From: Bacillota bacterium
Lineage (GTDB): Bacteria; Bacillota; Sulfobacillia; Sulfobacillales; Sulfobacillaceae
Direction of reading: 5' to 3'
NCBI GenBank assembly: GCA_026627065.1
Contig: JAPNUO010000001.1
Span: forward strand, 62,001 to 126,000
Length of the DNA stretch: 64,000 bases
The translations under genes and the position numbers were made by a program. This document shows, piece by piece, positions 33,509-43,194 of the stretch. Under the pieces are notes generated by a model. It searched no databases, was not told where the DNA came from, and saw only the letters and a program-made list of their open reading frames with translations. Numbering within the stretch: position 1 is the first letter of the stretch; each line of letters opens with the position of its first letter.

Positions 33509-34486
33509 TTTGTTTGCGTTAATTGTCAGTAGTGCCTCGTTAATCACTGTAAAAGTCCCGTGGGTAATGGAGACTCTGGGGCATTTTTTGTCGCCCCCAA
33601 GTGCACAAGACCGACACACAAAGCGGCTGTGAGCCAGGAGAGCAGGGAATGCGCTTGGCTGTCCGGCACTGGCGGCCTCTCCTGCTACGATCGCCCTAGC
33701 GTTCCGTGTCCTGGGGTGCCGCTTGGGAGAAGAGTACGGTACGGTTCAAAGGTGCGGACCGTCGCAGCCTTTAGGGGGGGAAGGAGCGCGTTTAGGTAAT
33801 CATCGCGACCGCAGTCATGGGATCTTGGTGGCAATGTCCGTGGGTCGGTAGTGTTCATGCACGAATTATTCCGTGTGATGGTTCGGTTCATTGAGTGACC
33901 GCCAAATCAGGCAAGAGGTTGGGGCGGCAGTTACGCATGCGCGAGGAGACAATGAATTTGCGACCGCCAGTACGCGTGAAAGTCTACGGCAGTCGGAAGG
34001 CCATGGTCTCTAAGGATGTCTTCCTCGCAGCATTGGCTTGGAGGAATAGCCAAAGCATCGTAAAACCTGCATGATGTGAGGTTGACGGCAGCGGTGGGTT
34101 TCACGGCCCATTGTTGCCGAGTGGTGGAATTTATGGGTCTAGGTCCGTCCGCGCGGGCCGCCTCGCGCAGCCAGCGCTGCACCTGCCGGTCTCGGAGCCC
34201 ATAATGGCGTGCCCGTGTCCTCTCCTCAATGTTTAGGGGACAAGTGCGAGAGAATCTTGTCCAACTCAATTCAGGGGCTTTTGACTCATTCAGCCGATGT
34301 CCCAGAGGAAAGTGGAACAATGAACGCGAATATTTCTGGCACGGAAGGCCGCGTTTACGCGTTCAGACGACTAGGCTTTGCGGACCAGGAGTTTTGGCGA
34401 ATCACACCAGGTGGCACGAACAAGTTCCGCAATTATCCTCCTCTCACGGCGGCTGGCGAGCGAATGGCAGGAAGGATGGCGCGTTC
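33509..34486. other. Long stretch without a recognisable gene
   Basis: The only sizeable frame (33931-34320, minus, 129 residues) has a helix-turn-helix-like HYGLRDRQVQRWLREA segment but no other family features or start signal. The rest shows nothing I can assign. Together with the nearby transposase remnant and toxin-antitoxin pairs it looks like decayed accessory DNA. Confidence 0.4.
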
Positions 34487-35569
34487 ATGGATTTATGGAA
34501 CAATTTGAATCCGGGCCTCGGAGGATTGCCACGAATTATTGCTGCTAAATCCCGGTCAATCAGCGCAGAAAATCCCACAGGACAAAAGGGACAGGGCGGC
34601 ACGGCCACCACCGGCACGGGGGCGGAAGCCGCCCGCGACTTGGGGCAAGGGTGGAAAGTGTCTCCCTCGATTGTTATCGCCAGTGGAGCCACGGCGACGC
34701 TGGCTGACATTGTTGGTCCAGGGGCTATCCAACATATATGGCTGACCTGTTTTCCTGTGCACTGGCGCAGTTTGATTCTTCGTAGCTATTGGGATGACGA
34801 AGATTCGCCATCGATTGAAGTACCGCTTGGGGATTTCTTCTGCAACGGATGGTGTGAGCGGAGCCATGTCAATTCGTTGCCCATTGCGGTGAATCCTGCG
34901 GGGGGCATGAATGCCTATTGGGTGATGCCCTTTCGGGACTCGGCCAAGCTTACCTTAGAAAATCGGGGGGATGAGCCTGCCACCCTCTACTATCAAATTG
35001 ATTATGCGCTCATGGAGATCCCCGACGATGCCGCCTATTTCCATGCCGAATGGCGCAGGTCGAATCCCGTACCCTACAAGGGGGTTCACACCATCGTCGA
35101 TGGGATCCGCGGTACGGGGCACTATGTCGGTACGTATTTGGCGTGGCAGAGCAACAATACCGGGTGGTGGGGCGAAGGCGAAATCAAGTTTTATCTCGAC
35201 GGGGACACGGAGTTTCCGACCATTTGCGGCACCGGAACCGAGGACTATTTTGGGGGTGCGTGGAACTTTGAACATCCTCCGGGGCAATATGGCTCGTACT
35301 CCACCCCATTCTTAGGACTCCATCAAATTATTCGGCCGGATGGCTTGTACCGCAGTCAACAACGCTTTGGCATGTATCGTTGGCATATCATGGATCCGAT
35401 TCGGTTTGAGCAGGACTTGCGGGTGACGATTCAAGCCCTCGGATGGCGGTCTGGTCACCGGTATTTGCCGCTTCAAGATGATGTCGCGTCTGTAGCCTTT
35501 TGGTACCAGCGTGAGCCCCATGCGCCACATCCGCCTTTGCCCGATGCGGATGATCTAGAGGTCATTTAG
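34487..35569 (+). CDS. DUF2961 / GH172-family protein
   Basis: 360 residues from ATG 34487; the frame is open further upstream but resembles nothing there. IIAAKSRSISAENPTGQKGQ near the start, the IQHIWLTCF strand, the SPSIEVPLGDFFCNG block and the ICGTGTEDYFGGAWNF motif (with the probable catalytic Glu) are hallmarks of DUF2961 proteins. Family knowledge: these form hexamers and include glycoside hydrolases of GH172 acting on fructose dianhydrides or arabinofuranosides. No signal peptide is visible, so it acts inside the cell. It lies in a sparsely coding region, with no sugar transporter beside it. Confidence 0.82.
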   Translation: MDLWNNLNPGLGGLPRIIAAKSRSISAENPTGQKGQGGTATTGTGAEAARDLGQGWKVSPSIVIASGATATLADIVGPGAIQHIWLTCFPVHWRSLILRSYWDDEDSPSIEVPLGDFFCNGWCERSHVNSLPIAVNPAGGMNAYWVMPFRDSAKLTLENRGDEPATLYYQIDYALMEIPDDAAYFHAEWRRSNPVPYKGVHTIVDGIRGTGHYVGTYLAWQSNNTGWWGEGEIKFYLDGDTEFPTICGTGTEDYFGGAWNFEHPPGQYGSYSTPFLGLHQIIRPDGLYRSQQRFGMYRWHIMDPIRFEQDLRVTIQALGWRSGHRYLPLQDDVASVAFWYQREPHAPHPPLPDADDLEVI

Positions 35570-35777
35570 GGTGGCGGTGGCTGACCAGTGTTGTCGAGGG
35601 TGTAGACAATGGGCGGGTCAATCAAAGGGTTCGCTCCCGTGGTTTCTCTGGGAAGGGGGCTCAAGCCCGCTGATCGTCTTATCACGGCAAATTCGACTCA
35701 AGGCCGTGGCGAGCAATTCGGGTGTTTAAAGCAATCGGTGATCAGTGTATCTCATTGCGCGGATAGGAGCTAGATTC

Positions 35778-36329
35778 ATGAAGGACATCATTTGGCGCGC
35801 CGCCGATGGCCAAAGCCTCGAATATTGTCAGTTTACCTTTGAGGGCAAGACCGCCATCCGTGGGACGGTTGTTGGCAAACTCCAAGGCGCGCGGGGAGTT
35901 TTCCGCTATGAGGTCGCGTGTTGGCCCGATGGGACCACCCGCTGGGCACGTGGTTGGGTGCAAAGTGACCGCGGCGAGCTCTCGTGGACGGTTCACCGCC
36001 CGGAATGCGGGATCTGGTTGGTCAACGGCACTGCCGCTCCGGGATTGGCGCCGTGCTTGGACGTGGACATCGGCGTGACGCCGTCCACCAATTCCCTGGC
36101 CATTCGTCGCTTAACCCTGCACGTGGGGGAGTCGCAGGATGTCTGGGCCTGTTGGGTGAGCATCCCTGAGCTCACGGTCCATGCGCTAGCCCAACGCTAC
36201 ACACGGCTCTCCTCCGATGTCTACCGTTATGAATCCCTCCAAAGCGGGTTTTCGGCTAGGCTGCGGGTGGATGAAGAGGGCATCGTCCAGGAATACCCCG
36301 GGTTGTGGCGGGCTCTGTCCACCGACTAA
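35778..36329 (+). CDS. Putative glycolipid-binding domain protein (DUF1089 type)
   Basis: 183 residues. MKDIIWRAADGQSLEYCQF, FRYEVACWPDGTTRWARGW, DVDIGVTPSTNSLAIRRLTL, VHALAQRYTRLSSDVYRYES and EEGIVQEYPGLWRAL match the conserved blocks of the putative glycolipid-binding family, in order. The family's ligand and role are not well known. ATG at 35778 with GGATAGGAG upstream. About 200 bp downstream of the GH172-like gene and in the same direction. Confidence 0.78.
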   Translation: MKDIIWRAADGQSLEYCQFTFEGKTAIRGTVVGKLQGARGVFRYEVACWPDGTTRWARGWVQSDRGELSWTVHRPECGIWLVNGTAAPGLAPCLDVDIGVTPSTNSLAIRRLTLHVGESQDVWACWVSIPELTVHALAQRYTRLSSDVYRYESLQSGFSARLRVDEEGIVQEYPGLWRALSTD

Positions 36330-36933
36330 GTCAAGGGAGATGAGCTCGGCTTCTGACTGCCTGGCCTCGCGCGTACACCATAGCGTCGCCGCAAGGATTG
36401 TCCAACAATTGCCCTGTCATTGATGAGGTCGTGTGGACACGCTTGCAGAAAGCCGAGAAATTTTTGCCGCATCCGATGGCGGCAGTCGGCGGCGGTTCTC
36501 CGAGCCACGCATGAATGCCCTTGACGGGTCGGGGGAGCATCATGACTCATGGCTTCGGCAAAGAAAGGGCATTCCTGATATCCGGCCCACGGGTAGTTCC
36601 CGAAACGCGACGCATCGTCTCTCTCGTGATGGTTTCGCACATTCCCGGGTTTGGGGGCTGACACATTAGATAACCGGTTAAGCTCTGGAATGCTGCGTGA
36701 CCGTGACGACTCGGATAGTTCATCAAATCTTAGGTCTCTCGGCTTTGGGGGTGTGCAGGGGATCGGGTCACCGGCAGGCTTGAACGCTCCGAAAGATATT
36801 CACGCCGAATTCTCATCAACTCCTCATCTACCCGAAATGAATTCTGGAGGGCAATGACACGGACCAGCGGCAGGTTGTGCCAGACGTCTCGCCCCGTTTC
36901 GGCGCCGAAACGGATTGGCGGGACACAAGATTT
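36330..36933. other. Stretch without a supported gene
   Basis: Short frames only, none with start signals or family resemblance. The end of this stretch is the leader upstream region of the glycosyltransferase operon. Confidence 0.4.
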
Positions 36934-36975
36934 TTGACAGCGGCAACCACCTAAATTATATTGTTGTCACAACAA
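36934..36975 (+). promoter_or_regulatory. Consensus promoter with operator palindrome
   Basis: TTGACA (36934-36939) and TATATT (36957-36962) are spaced 17 bp. TTGTTGTCACAACAA (36961-36975), a perfect 7-bp inverted repeat around a central C, overlaps the end of the -10 and the start point. A repressor bound there would block initiation. It controls the glycosyltransferase-exporter operon starting at 37207, leaving a leader of about 230 bases. Confidence 0.75.
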
Positions 36976-37206
36976 ACTAAGATGTTTGGGAACCATGAAT
37001 TTTGGCAGGCCAGTGATCCTGGGATTTCACCGCCGTAGAAGTCCTGGGGACGACCGGGAGACGGTTATCGATGTATTTTTAGGCTAGGGCCTGAAGTGAT
37101 TCAAGGATTACGCGCTCTAGAGCCTTCACAAGCGGTGGCGGGGTATCCGCCTTCAGTTCGAAAGGCTTGGCCTCGGCAGGACACGCAAGAATTGTTAGAG
37201 GGCGTC

Positions 37207-38604
37207 ATGATGGTTAACGGGAGGCGGACGGTGATTGTTTCGGTAGTGATTCCCACGCGCAACCGGGTAGCGCTTTTGCGTCGAACGCTAGAGTTTTTAC
37301 AGGCGCAACTCGTGCCCGAGGATGTGCATATGGAGGTGGTGGTGACCGACGACGGTTCTACCGATGAGACGCCGCGGGTAGTGCAGACCATGCAACAACG
37401 CTGGGCACAGCTCGTCTACGTGCAGGCCCCAGATCGTCAGGGGCCAGGCAATCCGGCCCGGGCGAGGAATGCAGGCCTTAACGCAGCTCATGGGAGCCTC
37501 GTGATCTTCCTGGATTGCGGGGTGGTGGTGCCGCCCGACTTTGTGGGCACGTTGGCGCGTCGGTATCAGGCAGCGACAGAGCCGGTGGTGTTGTTGCCCA
37601 TAGTGTATGGCCTCTTTGCGGTGCAGGCCCAGGCCGACCTCCAGGTTGTCGAGGGGGTGACTCCTGCGACATTGGATGACCTGGTAGAGACGCTTCGCCA
37701 ATGCCCCGAATGGCGGGAACGCCGCGCTGGCTGGTACGCCCTCGTCGACGACGATTTATCGCAGCTTCCCGCTCCGTGGAGTGCAGCGTGGACGGTGGCG
37801 TTGGCGGCTCCCAAAGCGCTTGTCGACGCCGTTGGCCGGTTTGATGACAGCTTTTACGGCTGGGGCGCCGAGGATATCGACTTGGGATACCGGCTTTATC
37901 AGCAAGGGTGCAAGTTTGTCGTCGTCCGCGACACCTATGCCTTGCATTTGCCCCATCCTCTCGGGGATGCCGCCGAAAAGTTTCGCCAACACCTCGTGAA
38001 CCTGAACGCGATGCACGCGAAATATCGGACGTTAGCCACCGAAGTGCTGCCCTTTTACCCCGGCATCTTTGTGAATTACTTTTTGCACTGGCTGTCTGGG
38101 GTCCCGCTCGCCGTGATGTTGCCCCACTATTCGGCGCACGATGTCGAGGCCCTAAATCGGGCGGCCCTCGTCGGGCGTCGCCGGGTGCTGGTGACTGGGG
38201 TGGATGACCCCGTCGTGGCGGAGCGCCTGACCGCCAGCCATCATTTTGTGCACACCCCCGCGGTCGCGCGCCAGTTCGCCGAACGCTTTCCTGATCGTGA
38301 CATCGACCTCTTGCTGGGCGTGAACGTGCCCTACCCCGATCAGCATTTTGACGTGGTGCTTTGCACCGATGCCCTCCGCCTCTATCCTCCCGACCTCGTG
38401 GCGGCCATGTTTCGCGAATGTCATCGCATCGGGAAAGCCGTGTACCTGGTCTGGCAGCCTCAGCACATCCCGCCACTGGCGAATGTTCGTTGGCTGTCGG
38501 CGGACGGCGTGGAGGCTTGCCTTGAGCAAGCCGGGGGCCAGCGGGACAGCGTGTTGGAGCTCACCACCTGCCGGGTCGATCGAATTCGCTGGCCATCCGC
38601 GTAA
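37207..38604 (+). CDS. GT2 glycosyltransferase with C-terminal methyltransferase-like region
   Basis: 465 residues from ATG 37207; the frame is open to GTG 37096, but VSVVIPTRNR so close to the N-terminus fits the family. GT-A fold: VVTDDGSTDETP (D48-D49), NPARARNAGLNAA, IFLDCGVVVPPDF and FYGWGAEDIDLGYRL. From about residue 325 a second region follows (RRVLVTGVDDPVVAERL, PDQHFDVVLCTDALRLYPPD, CHRIGKAVYLVWQ) resembling a class I methyltransferase without a clear glycine-rich SAM motif. A bifunctional or degenerate fusion. It heads an operon with a second glycosyltransferase and an exporter, suggesting an exported glycosylated compound. Confidence 0.75.
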   Translation: MMVNGRRTVIVSVVIPTRNRVALLRRTLEFLQAQLVPEDVHMEVVVTDDGSTDETPRVVQTMQQRWAQLVYVQAPDRQGPGNPARARNAGLNAAHGSLVIFLDCGVVVPPDFVGTLARRYQAATEPVVLLPIVYGLFAVQAQADLQVVEGVTPATLDDLVETLRQCPEWRERRAGWYALVDDDLSQLPAPWSAAWTVALAAPKALVDAVGRFDDSFYGWGAEDIDLGYRLYQQGCKFVVVRDTYALHLPHPLGDAAEKFRQHLVNLNAMHAKYRTLATEVLPFYPGIFVNYFLHWLSGVPLAVMLPHYSAHDVEALNRAALVGRRRVLVTGVDDPVVAERLTASHHFVHTPAVARQFAERFPDRDIDLLLGVNVPYPDQHFDVVLCTDALRLYPPDLVAAMFRECHRIGKAVYLVWQPQHIPPLANVRWLSADGVEACLEQAGGQRDSVLELTTCRVDRIRWPSA

Positions 38605-38648
38605 CGTGTGGTGCGCCCGACGACTCCGTGCACGAAGGAGGGTTTTCA

Positions 38649-39881
38649 ATGACTAGCCATCGGCGGCGCATTCTCGTGCTTGCCTATTATCACGGATTGG
38701 GGCACGTCGTGCGGAGCACGGCGATTGCCGCAGAACTTCATCGTCGCGGCCATGACGTGCTCCTGGCCTGCGCGGAAGCTGCATTGCCCATTCCCCGGGA
38801 TGCCGGAATTCCTTGCACCGCCATGACGGAACTGGACCCCATTCCGGTGCCGCCGGCCCATCCGCCGGCGGCCGCGCCAGGCCTGCCGCCGCGGCCCCGG
38901 CTGGCCCACCCCGCCTATTTGCAGCGCTGCCTCGAGGAGGAGGCCACGTTAATCGAGCGGTTTCGGCCGGATCTGGTGATCTTTGATTTTCGGGTGACTG
39001 GGGGCGTTTCGGCGGCATTAAAGCAGGTGACGTCGCTCGCGATCTTTAACGTCCAGTTCTTTCGGCATCCCCTGGCGGAGATTGCGCGCCCGATTTTCGA
39101 AAGCCTGCGCGCCCTAGAAGTGCCGCCGGCGGCTTTGCAGAAGTTTTTTGGCGACCTGGTCGCCGTGCCCGACTACGCCGCCTTTGACCCATTGTCGGCC
39201 ATTCCGCTGGATATGCGGGAGCCGCTCATCTCGTCCGTGCAAGAAATTCGCTATGTCGGCCCGCTCTTGCGGCAATATCCGGACGCGCTGCCCGCGCGCG
39301 AGGTCCTGAAAGAGCAATTCGGCTCAGCCGGGCAGCCTCTGGTTTTCGTCACGATGGGCGGCACCAGTTTGGGATTTTCGGCATTAACGAGCGTGCTGAG
39401 CGGCTTAAGGGCGTTTTCCGGCCGATTGGTCATCGCCACCGGGCCCAACATTCCTCCCGACGTCGTTGAGGCAGCGGTGGAGGAGCGGGGCCTTCGGGCG
39501 CATGCGAACGTCGAAGTCTTTTCATATGCCGCGAATGCCCTCGCGTATCTGAAGGCGGCCGATCTTGCCATTATTCACGGCGGGCACACGACGCTGATGG
39601 AAGGCCTCTTATGCGGGACCCCCTTAATCGTGGCCGCGACGCAGCCTGAGCAGGCCCGCAACGGGGCGCGCGTGGAACGGCTGGGCGTGGGATATGTGCT
39701 CTCCCCTGAGCGCTCCTTGGAAGACCAGGTGGCCGCCCTCGTGCCTCGCTGTCTTGCCGACGCGACGCTACGCACTCAGGCCGAGCAGGTGTCACGGGCG
39801 CTGACCGTGAAAGGTACTGAAGCCTTGGCAACCTATCTCGAAACGGAAGTCTTTCCCGTGTGGCCGGGAGAGGGCCTATGA
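38649..39881 (+). CDS. GT-B glycosyltransferase (MGT/MurG-like)
   Basis: 410 residues from ATG 38649 (GAAGGAGGG upstream). YYHGLGHVVRSTAIAAELHRRGHDVLL is the GT-B N-terminal donor/acceptor motif; in the C-terminal half VFVTMGGTSLG and IIHGGHTTLMEGLLCGTPLI (H310) form the nucleotide-sugar site of GT1/GT28 enzymes. It transfers an activated sugar to an aglycone or lipid; substrates unknown. The 3' end overlaps the exporter gene by ATGA, so sugar transfer and export are probably coupled. Confidence 0.85.
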   Translation: MTSHRRRILVLAYYHGLGHVVRSTAIAAELHRRGHDVLLACAEAALPIPRDAGIPCTAMTELDPIPVPPAHPPAAAPGLPPRPRLAHPAYLQRCLEEEATLIERFRPDLVIFDFRVTGGVSAALKQVTSLAIFNVQFFRHPLAEIARPIFESLRALEVPPAALQKFFGDLVAVPDYAAFDPLSAIPLDMREPLISSVQEIRYVGPLLRQYPDALPAREVLKEQFGSAGQPLVFVTMGGTSLGFSALTSVLSGLRAFSGRLVIATGPNIPPDVVEAAVEERGLRAHANVEVFSYAANALAYLKAADLAIIHGGHTTLMEGLLCGTPLIVAATQPEQARNGARVERLGVGYVLSPERSLEDQVAALVPRCLADATLRTQAEQVSRALTVKGTEALATYLETEVFPVWPGEGL

Positions 39882-41107
39882 CCCGGTGGGCGGAAATCAG
39901 GAGCGTCACCAGATTGCCGGCGTTTGGCCTGCTCGCGGCATCGACGGCGTGGTTGGGCTTAACGGTATCGTTTACGCGCCCCTATATTCCGCTGTATGCC
40001 ACGCGGGTCCTCAAGATGACCCCCTTGGAGCTCGGTGCCTTTATGGCAGCGACCTCGCTCGGCAGCGTGGCGCTAGGGGCCGCCCTCGGGAAGCTCTCCG
40101 ACACGCGTTGGCCGAGAAAGCCCATTTTGCTGGGGGCGACGCTATCGGCCATGGCTGGATACTTCGGCTATCTTGTCCTCCGGTCGTATGGGCTGCTGGT
40201 ATTGGCGTCGGGAGTCTTTTTTGGCCTGGCGGGCGCGATCTTTCCCCAACTCTTTGCGTATGCGCGCGATCGCGTGGCCGACTTCCCGCCGGACACGGCG
40301 ACCCGTTACACGACGGTCTTACGCGCCATCTTTTCGCTCGCCTGGGTCGTCGGCCCCTTAGTGGGAGCCGAGCTTCTCGCGCTGGCCGGGTTCCGCGGCC
40401 TCATCACCAGCACCATCATGGCCTACGGAGGGCTGGCGCTGATCATTGGGCTGGGGTTTCGCAGCGACGTCGTCCCGCGCGCGCCTTTGCCTCGGGACGG
40501 GCCGCGCCCGGCGCGGATTGGGGCGTATCCCCGCGGGACCTTTCTTGCGGCGGCGGCGTTGACAGGGTTCTTTGTAACCAACACGATGTATAGCATTGCC
40601 CTCCCGTTGTTTGTCGAGAACCTCTTAAAAGGGACTCCGCGCGAAGTGGGCCTCTTGTTTGCCGTGAGCGCGCTGGCTGAGGTGCCACTCATGCTGGGAC
40701 TGCCTTGGCTGGCGAACGCCGTCGGCCCCACGGCCTTGCTCAGAGGGGCGGCGCTCTTGGCGGCGGTATATTACGGCGTCGTGGCTCTTTCGCATGGCTT
40801 GGTTCCTATTCTTTTTGTGCAAGCCGTGTATGCAGCGACTGTGGCCGTCTTTATGAGTGTCGGCATGAGTTGGTTTCAAGAGCGGGGGCCGGGCGCCGCC
40901 GGCCAAATGACCACCCTGTACGCCAATACGACCTACCTGGGGTCGTTGGGCGGATCGCTGGGGGTGGGCGTGATCGGCGAGGTCGCCGGACTGCGCGGGG
41001 TCTTCTGGGCGGCCATGGCGCTGGCGTTGGGGGCGACCCTCCTGTTATGGGCTGTCCCGCGTTCCAGAAGATCTCGTGTGGGCAGTCCAACGGGTATTGG
41101 CCGTTAA
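39878..41107 (+). CDS. MFS exporter (SetA/macrolide-efflux-like)
   Basis: 409 residues, about 12 membrane segments. RPYIPLYATRVLKMTPLELG at TM1-2, GAALGKLSDTRWPRKPILLG (the MFS motif A loop) and SWFQERGPGAAGQMTTLYAN in the second half recall sugar-efflux (SET) and drug-efflux MFS proteins. As last gene of the glycosyltransferase operon it probably exports the glycosylated product, or confers self-resistance. Start ATG 39878. Confidence 0.78.
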   Translation: MTRWAEIRSVTRLPAFGLLAASTAWLGLTVSFTRPYIPLYATRVLKMTPLELGAFMAATSLGSVALGAALGKLSDTRWPRKPILLGATLSAMAGYFGYLVLRSYGLLVLASGVFFGLAGAIFPQLFAYARDRVADFPPDTATRYTTVLRAIFSLAWVVGPLVGAELLALAGFRGLITSTIMAYGGLALIIGLGFRSDVVPRAPLPRDGPRPARIGAYPRGTFLAAAALTGFFVTNTMYSIALPLFVENLLKGTPREVGLLFAVSALAEVPLMLGLPWLANAVGPTALLRGAALLAAVYYGVVALSHGLVPILFVQAVYAATVAVFMSVGMSWFQERGPGAAGQMTTLYANTTYLGSLGGSLGVGVIGEVAGLRGVFWAAMALALGATLLLWAVPRSRRSRVGSPTGIGR

Positions 41108-41111
41108 GGTG

Positions 41112-41169
41112 CGAGCGCCAAGGGGGGAGCGATTGGCAGGCCATTCCCTGGGAATGATTCTGGCGCTCG
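41112..41169. terminator. Two-level hairpin between convergent genes
   Basis: CGAGCGCCA (41112-41120) pairs with TGGCGCTCG (41161-41169); between them CATTCCC-T-GGGAATG (41142-41156) can form an inner stem. It separates the exporter from the convergent secreted-protein gene and could stop transcription from both sides. Confidence 0.5.
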
Positions 41170-41266
41170 GGCTATTTGGGCACGTCATGATGTCCCGGGC
41201 CTTTACGCTGCGCCCTCCGCGGAAATTTCAGGTGGAGTTAGAGCCGGCGTTGAGGACCGAAAGGGC

Positions 41267-41845
41267 TTACAGCAAGGGATCGAACGACTTTAGAACGCGC
41301 AAAGCCAGCTTGCGATACGAGGAATGGTTGGGCACGACCACGGTGAGGGTGTTGACCAAGCGCTGGTCAAAAAACATGGTCACATAGACCATACAGGTAC
41401 TCTTTCGCTCTACTTCGTCAATTTCGTACCCGTTCCGGTAGCGCCGTACTCGGTATCGCGTGATGGCCCCTGTTTTTGGACGTCTCTCAGCTTTGGCGCA
41501 AGTGAGATCCGCCGCATTGAAGACGCCGACGCCGCTAATAACGATGGCATGGTGGGGGACGCCGATAAAGCCGGTGCCACGGGTGCTGTAGGAGGCGTCG
41601 GCGGTATTTAAGTAAAAGGTGGCGCCATCGTGGTCCGTTGGCATGGGAAGGGGAACGAAGTTTCGGGGATAGCGGAACGAAAAATCGTATAAGGTGTTCC
41701 GGTACGTTTTCCAGCCCTTGCCGGGAAGGGAGCCTGCCTGCGGCAGGAGATGAGGCCCTTGGGCGGCAGGGGAGACCGTGCCGCCGCCCACCAAAAGGCC
41801 GCTGAGCAGGACTGCGCACACAAAAATCTGCCGCCAAGAACGCAT
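41267..41845 (-). CDS. Secreted PsbP/DcrB-like protein
   Basis: 192 residues with an N-terminal signal peptide (basic start, hydrophobic CAVLLSGLLVGGG, then SPAAQG). The mature part opens with WKTYRNTLYDFSFRYPRNFVPLP ... GATFYLNTAD, the pattern of PsbP-like/DUF1795 domains, small extracytoplasmic alpha-beta proteins. Two cysteines (LTCAKAE, STCMVYV) could form a disulfide. Function unknown. Confidence 0.68.
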   Translation of the reverse strand: MRSWRQIFVCAVLLSGLLVGGGTVSPAAQGPHLLPQAGSLPGKGWKTYRNTLYDFSFRYPRNFVPLPMPTDHDGATFYLNTADASYSTRGTGFIGVPHHAIVISGVGVFNAADLTCAKAERRPKTGAITRYRVRRYRNGYEIDEVERKSTCMVYVTMFFDQRLVNTLTVVVPNHSSYRKLALRVLKSFDPLL

Positions 41846-41976
41846 GGCTGAATACCTCTTTCGTTTCCAGTCTCCGCATCGGTCCGGCGTCTTCTCTTCT
41901 TAACGGGCAACAAGCGCAACACGTTACCGCCTTGTGCATTGGATCGTGGGCAAGCCCGGCCTTTTCAGGAGCGCCT

Positions 41977-43188
41977 TTACCGCGATTCCTCTGTTCGCGT
42001 CATGGCTAAGGCGTCTGCCCAACTGTTTAATAGCCGCGATAACGACTGACCCTTTTCGAGCCAAGCATGCCATTGGCTGCGGTCCCAGCTTCCTCGGATC
42101 GCCAGGGATTCGACGAGAAGAGCAGTGTCTTCGTGAAACGCGCGGTGCAAAGGAATAATTTGCTGGGCAAAGGATGAAGCCTCTTCTCGGGGCGTGAGAT
42201 CGCGGAGAAGTTGCCCTAAGCGGCAAATGCGATCGTTGGCTGCGGTAACGCGGTCAGGCACCGGGGCCGTTTTTAACGCTGCTTGATAGAGGCGATAACG
42301 CCACAGGCGGTGGTCGGTGACGGCGAGCCGCACTTTTGTGGCAAAGTCGACGTCAGTCTCGTTGATGAGCCGCTGGCGTTCGTCGGTGGCCAGCTGAATC
42401 GCTTGAGCCAGGTAAGTCGTTGACCGGGCAAACGCGTCAGACACTGCGTGAACGGCCTGTTGTTGCACGTGGAGCCGTTGCGCGACCATGTCCAGGGTGC
42501 GTCGCTGGTCCTGCACGGTGTTCAGCGTCTGCTCGAGCGTTGGCAACAGAACATCAAGCGGCGTGACCAAACCTGTCAACGTGTCCTGCGTCTTGCTGAC
42601 GATGGCCACCATCGTCTGGGTTTCCGCCTCGACCTCGGTGAGGGCCCGACTTGTGTGGCCGGCGGCATCAGTGACGGTCCTTAACACTTTTAGGGCGCCT
42701 TCAGTCGAGGCTTTGGTGCGTTGCGCCAACGACCTCACTTCGTCGGCGACGACCGCGAAGCCGCGTCCGGCATCGCCTGCGCGAGCCGCTTCTATGGCCG
42801 CGTTTAAGGCGAGGAGGTTGGTAGAGTTTGCGACTTCCGTGACGACTTGCACCAGGTGTCCCACTTCCTGGGCACGATCCATCAAGATAGTGACCTGCTG
42901 AACCATGGCTTTGACGGCAGAGTCTTGTTTTTCGGTAATGCCCCCCAAGGTTTGCGGCAACTTTTGGGCGTCCTCTACGCGCTCGGCGATTTCGTGAAGG
43001 GTTCGTTGGATGGCAGCCGCGCTCTCTCCCACCACCGACACCGCTTCGGCCAGTTCCCCCGCTAAGGCCGCAATGGCATCAATTTCCTGGGCGCTGTCGT
43101 CTAGACTCCATCGCGCCTCTACGAGGCTTTCGTAGGCGTGAATAATTTCGTTAAGTTCCTCGCTCCATGACAATACTCCAGAGCTCAC
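41977..43188 (-). CDS. Soluble methyl-accepting chemotaxis protein with CZB zinc domain
   Basis: 403 residues, no membrane segment. The signalling hairpin tip is intact: [35 protein letters not shown]. After a second coiled coil the C-terminus (about 290-395) carries the chemoreceptor zinc-binding domain: [16 protein letters not shown] and [10 protein letters not shown] supply the three His and one Cys ligands. CZB receptors respond to zinc or hypochlorous acid. It would act as a cytoplasmic signal input to CheA; no other chemotaxis genes are in the window. Confidence 0.9.
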   Translation of the reverse strand: MSSGVLSWSEELNEIIHAYESLVEARWSLDDSAQEIDAIAALAGELAEAVSVVGESAAAIQRTLHEIAERVEDAQKLPQTLGGITEKQDSAVKAMVQQVTILMDRAQEVGHLVQVVTEVANSTNLLALNAAIEAARAGDAGRGFAVVADEVRSLAQRTKASTEGALKVLRTVTDAAGHTSRALTEVEAETQTMVAIVSKTQDTLTGLVTPLDVLLPTLEQTLNTVQDQRRTLDMVAQRLHVQQQAVHAVSDAFARSTTYLAQAIQLATDERQRLINETDVDFATKVRLAVTDHRLWRYRLYQAALKTAPVPDRVTAANDRICRLGQLLRDLTPREEASSFAQQIIPLHRAFHEDTALLVESLAIRGSWDRSQWHAWLEKGQSLSRLLNSWADALAMTRTEESR

Positions 43189-43194
43189 GTCCGT

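Noticed and set aside
33931..34320. Minus-strand 129-residue ORF with a helix-turn-helix-like segment
   Set aside because: One weak motif, no start signal and unusual composition; kept only as a note for the gap.
36961..36975. TTGTTGTCACAACAA as another PucR box
   Set aside because: It shares only TTGTC with the GACAA-N-TTGTC motif and has a different centre; treated as a separate operator.
41076..41387. Plus-strand 103-residue ORF after the exporter
   Set aside because: Overlaps the exporter end and the terminator, runs opposite to the secreted-protein gene, and has no recognisable features.
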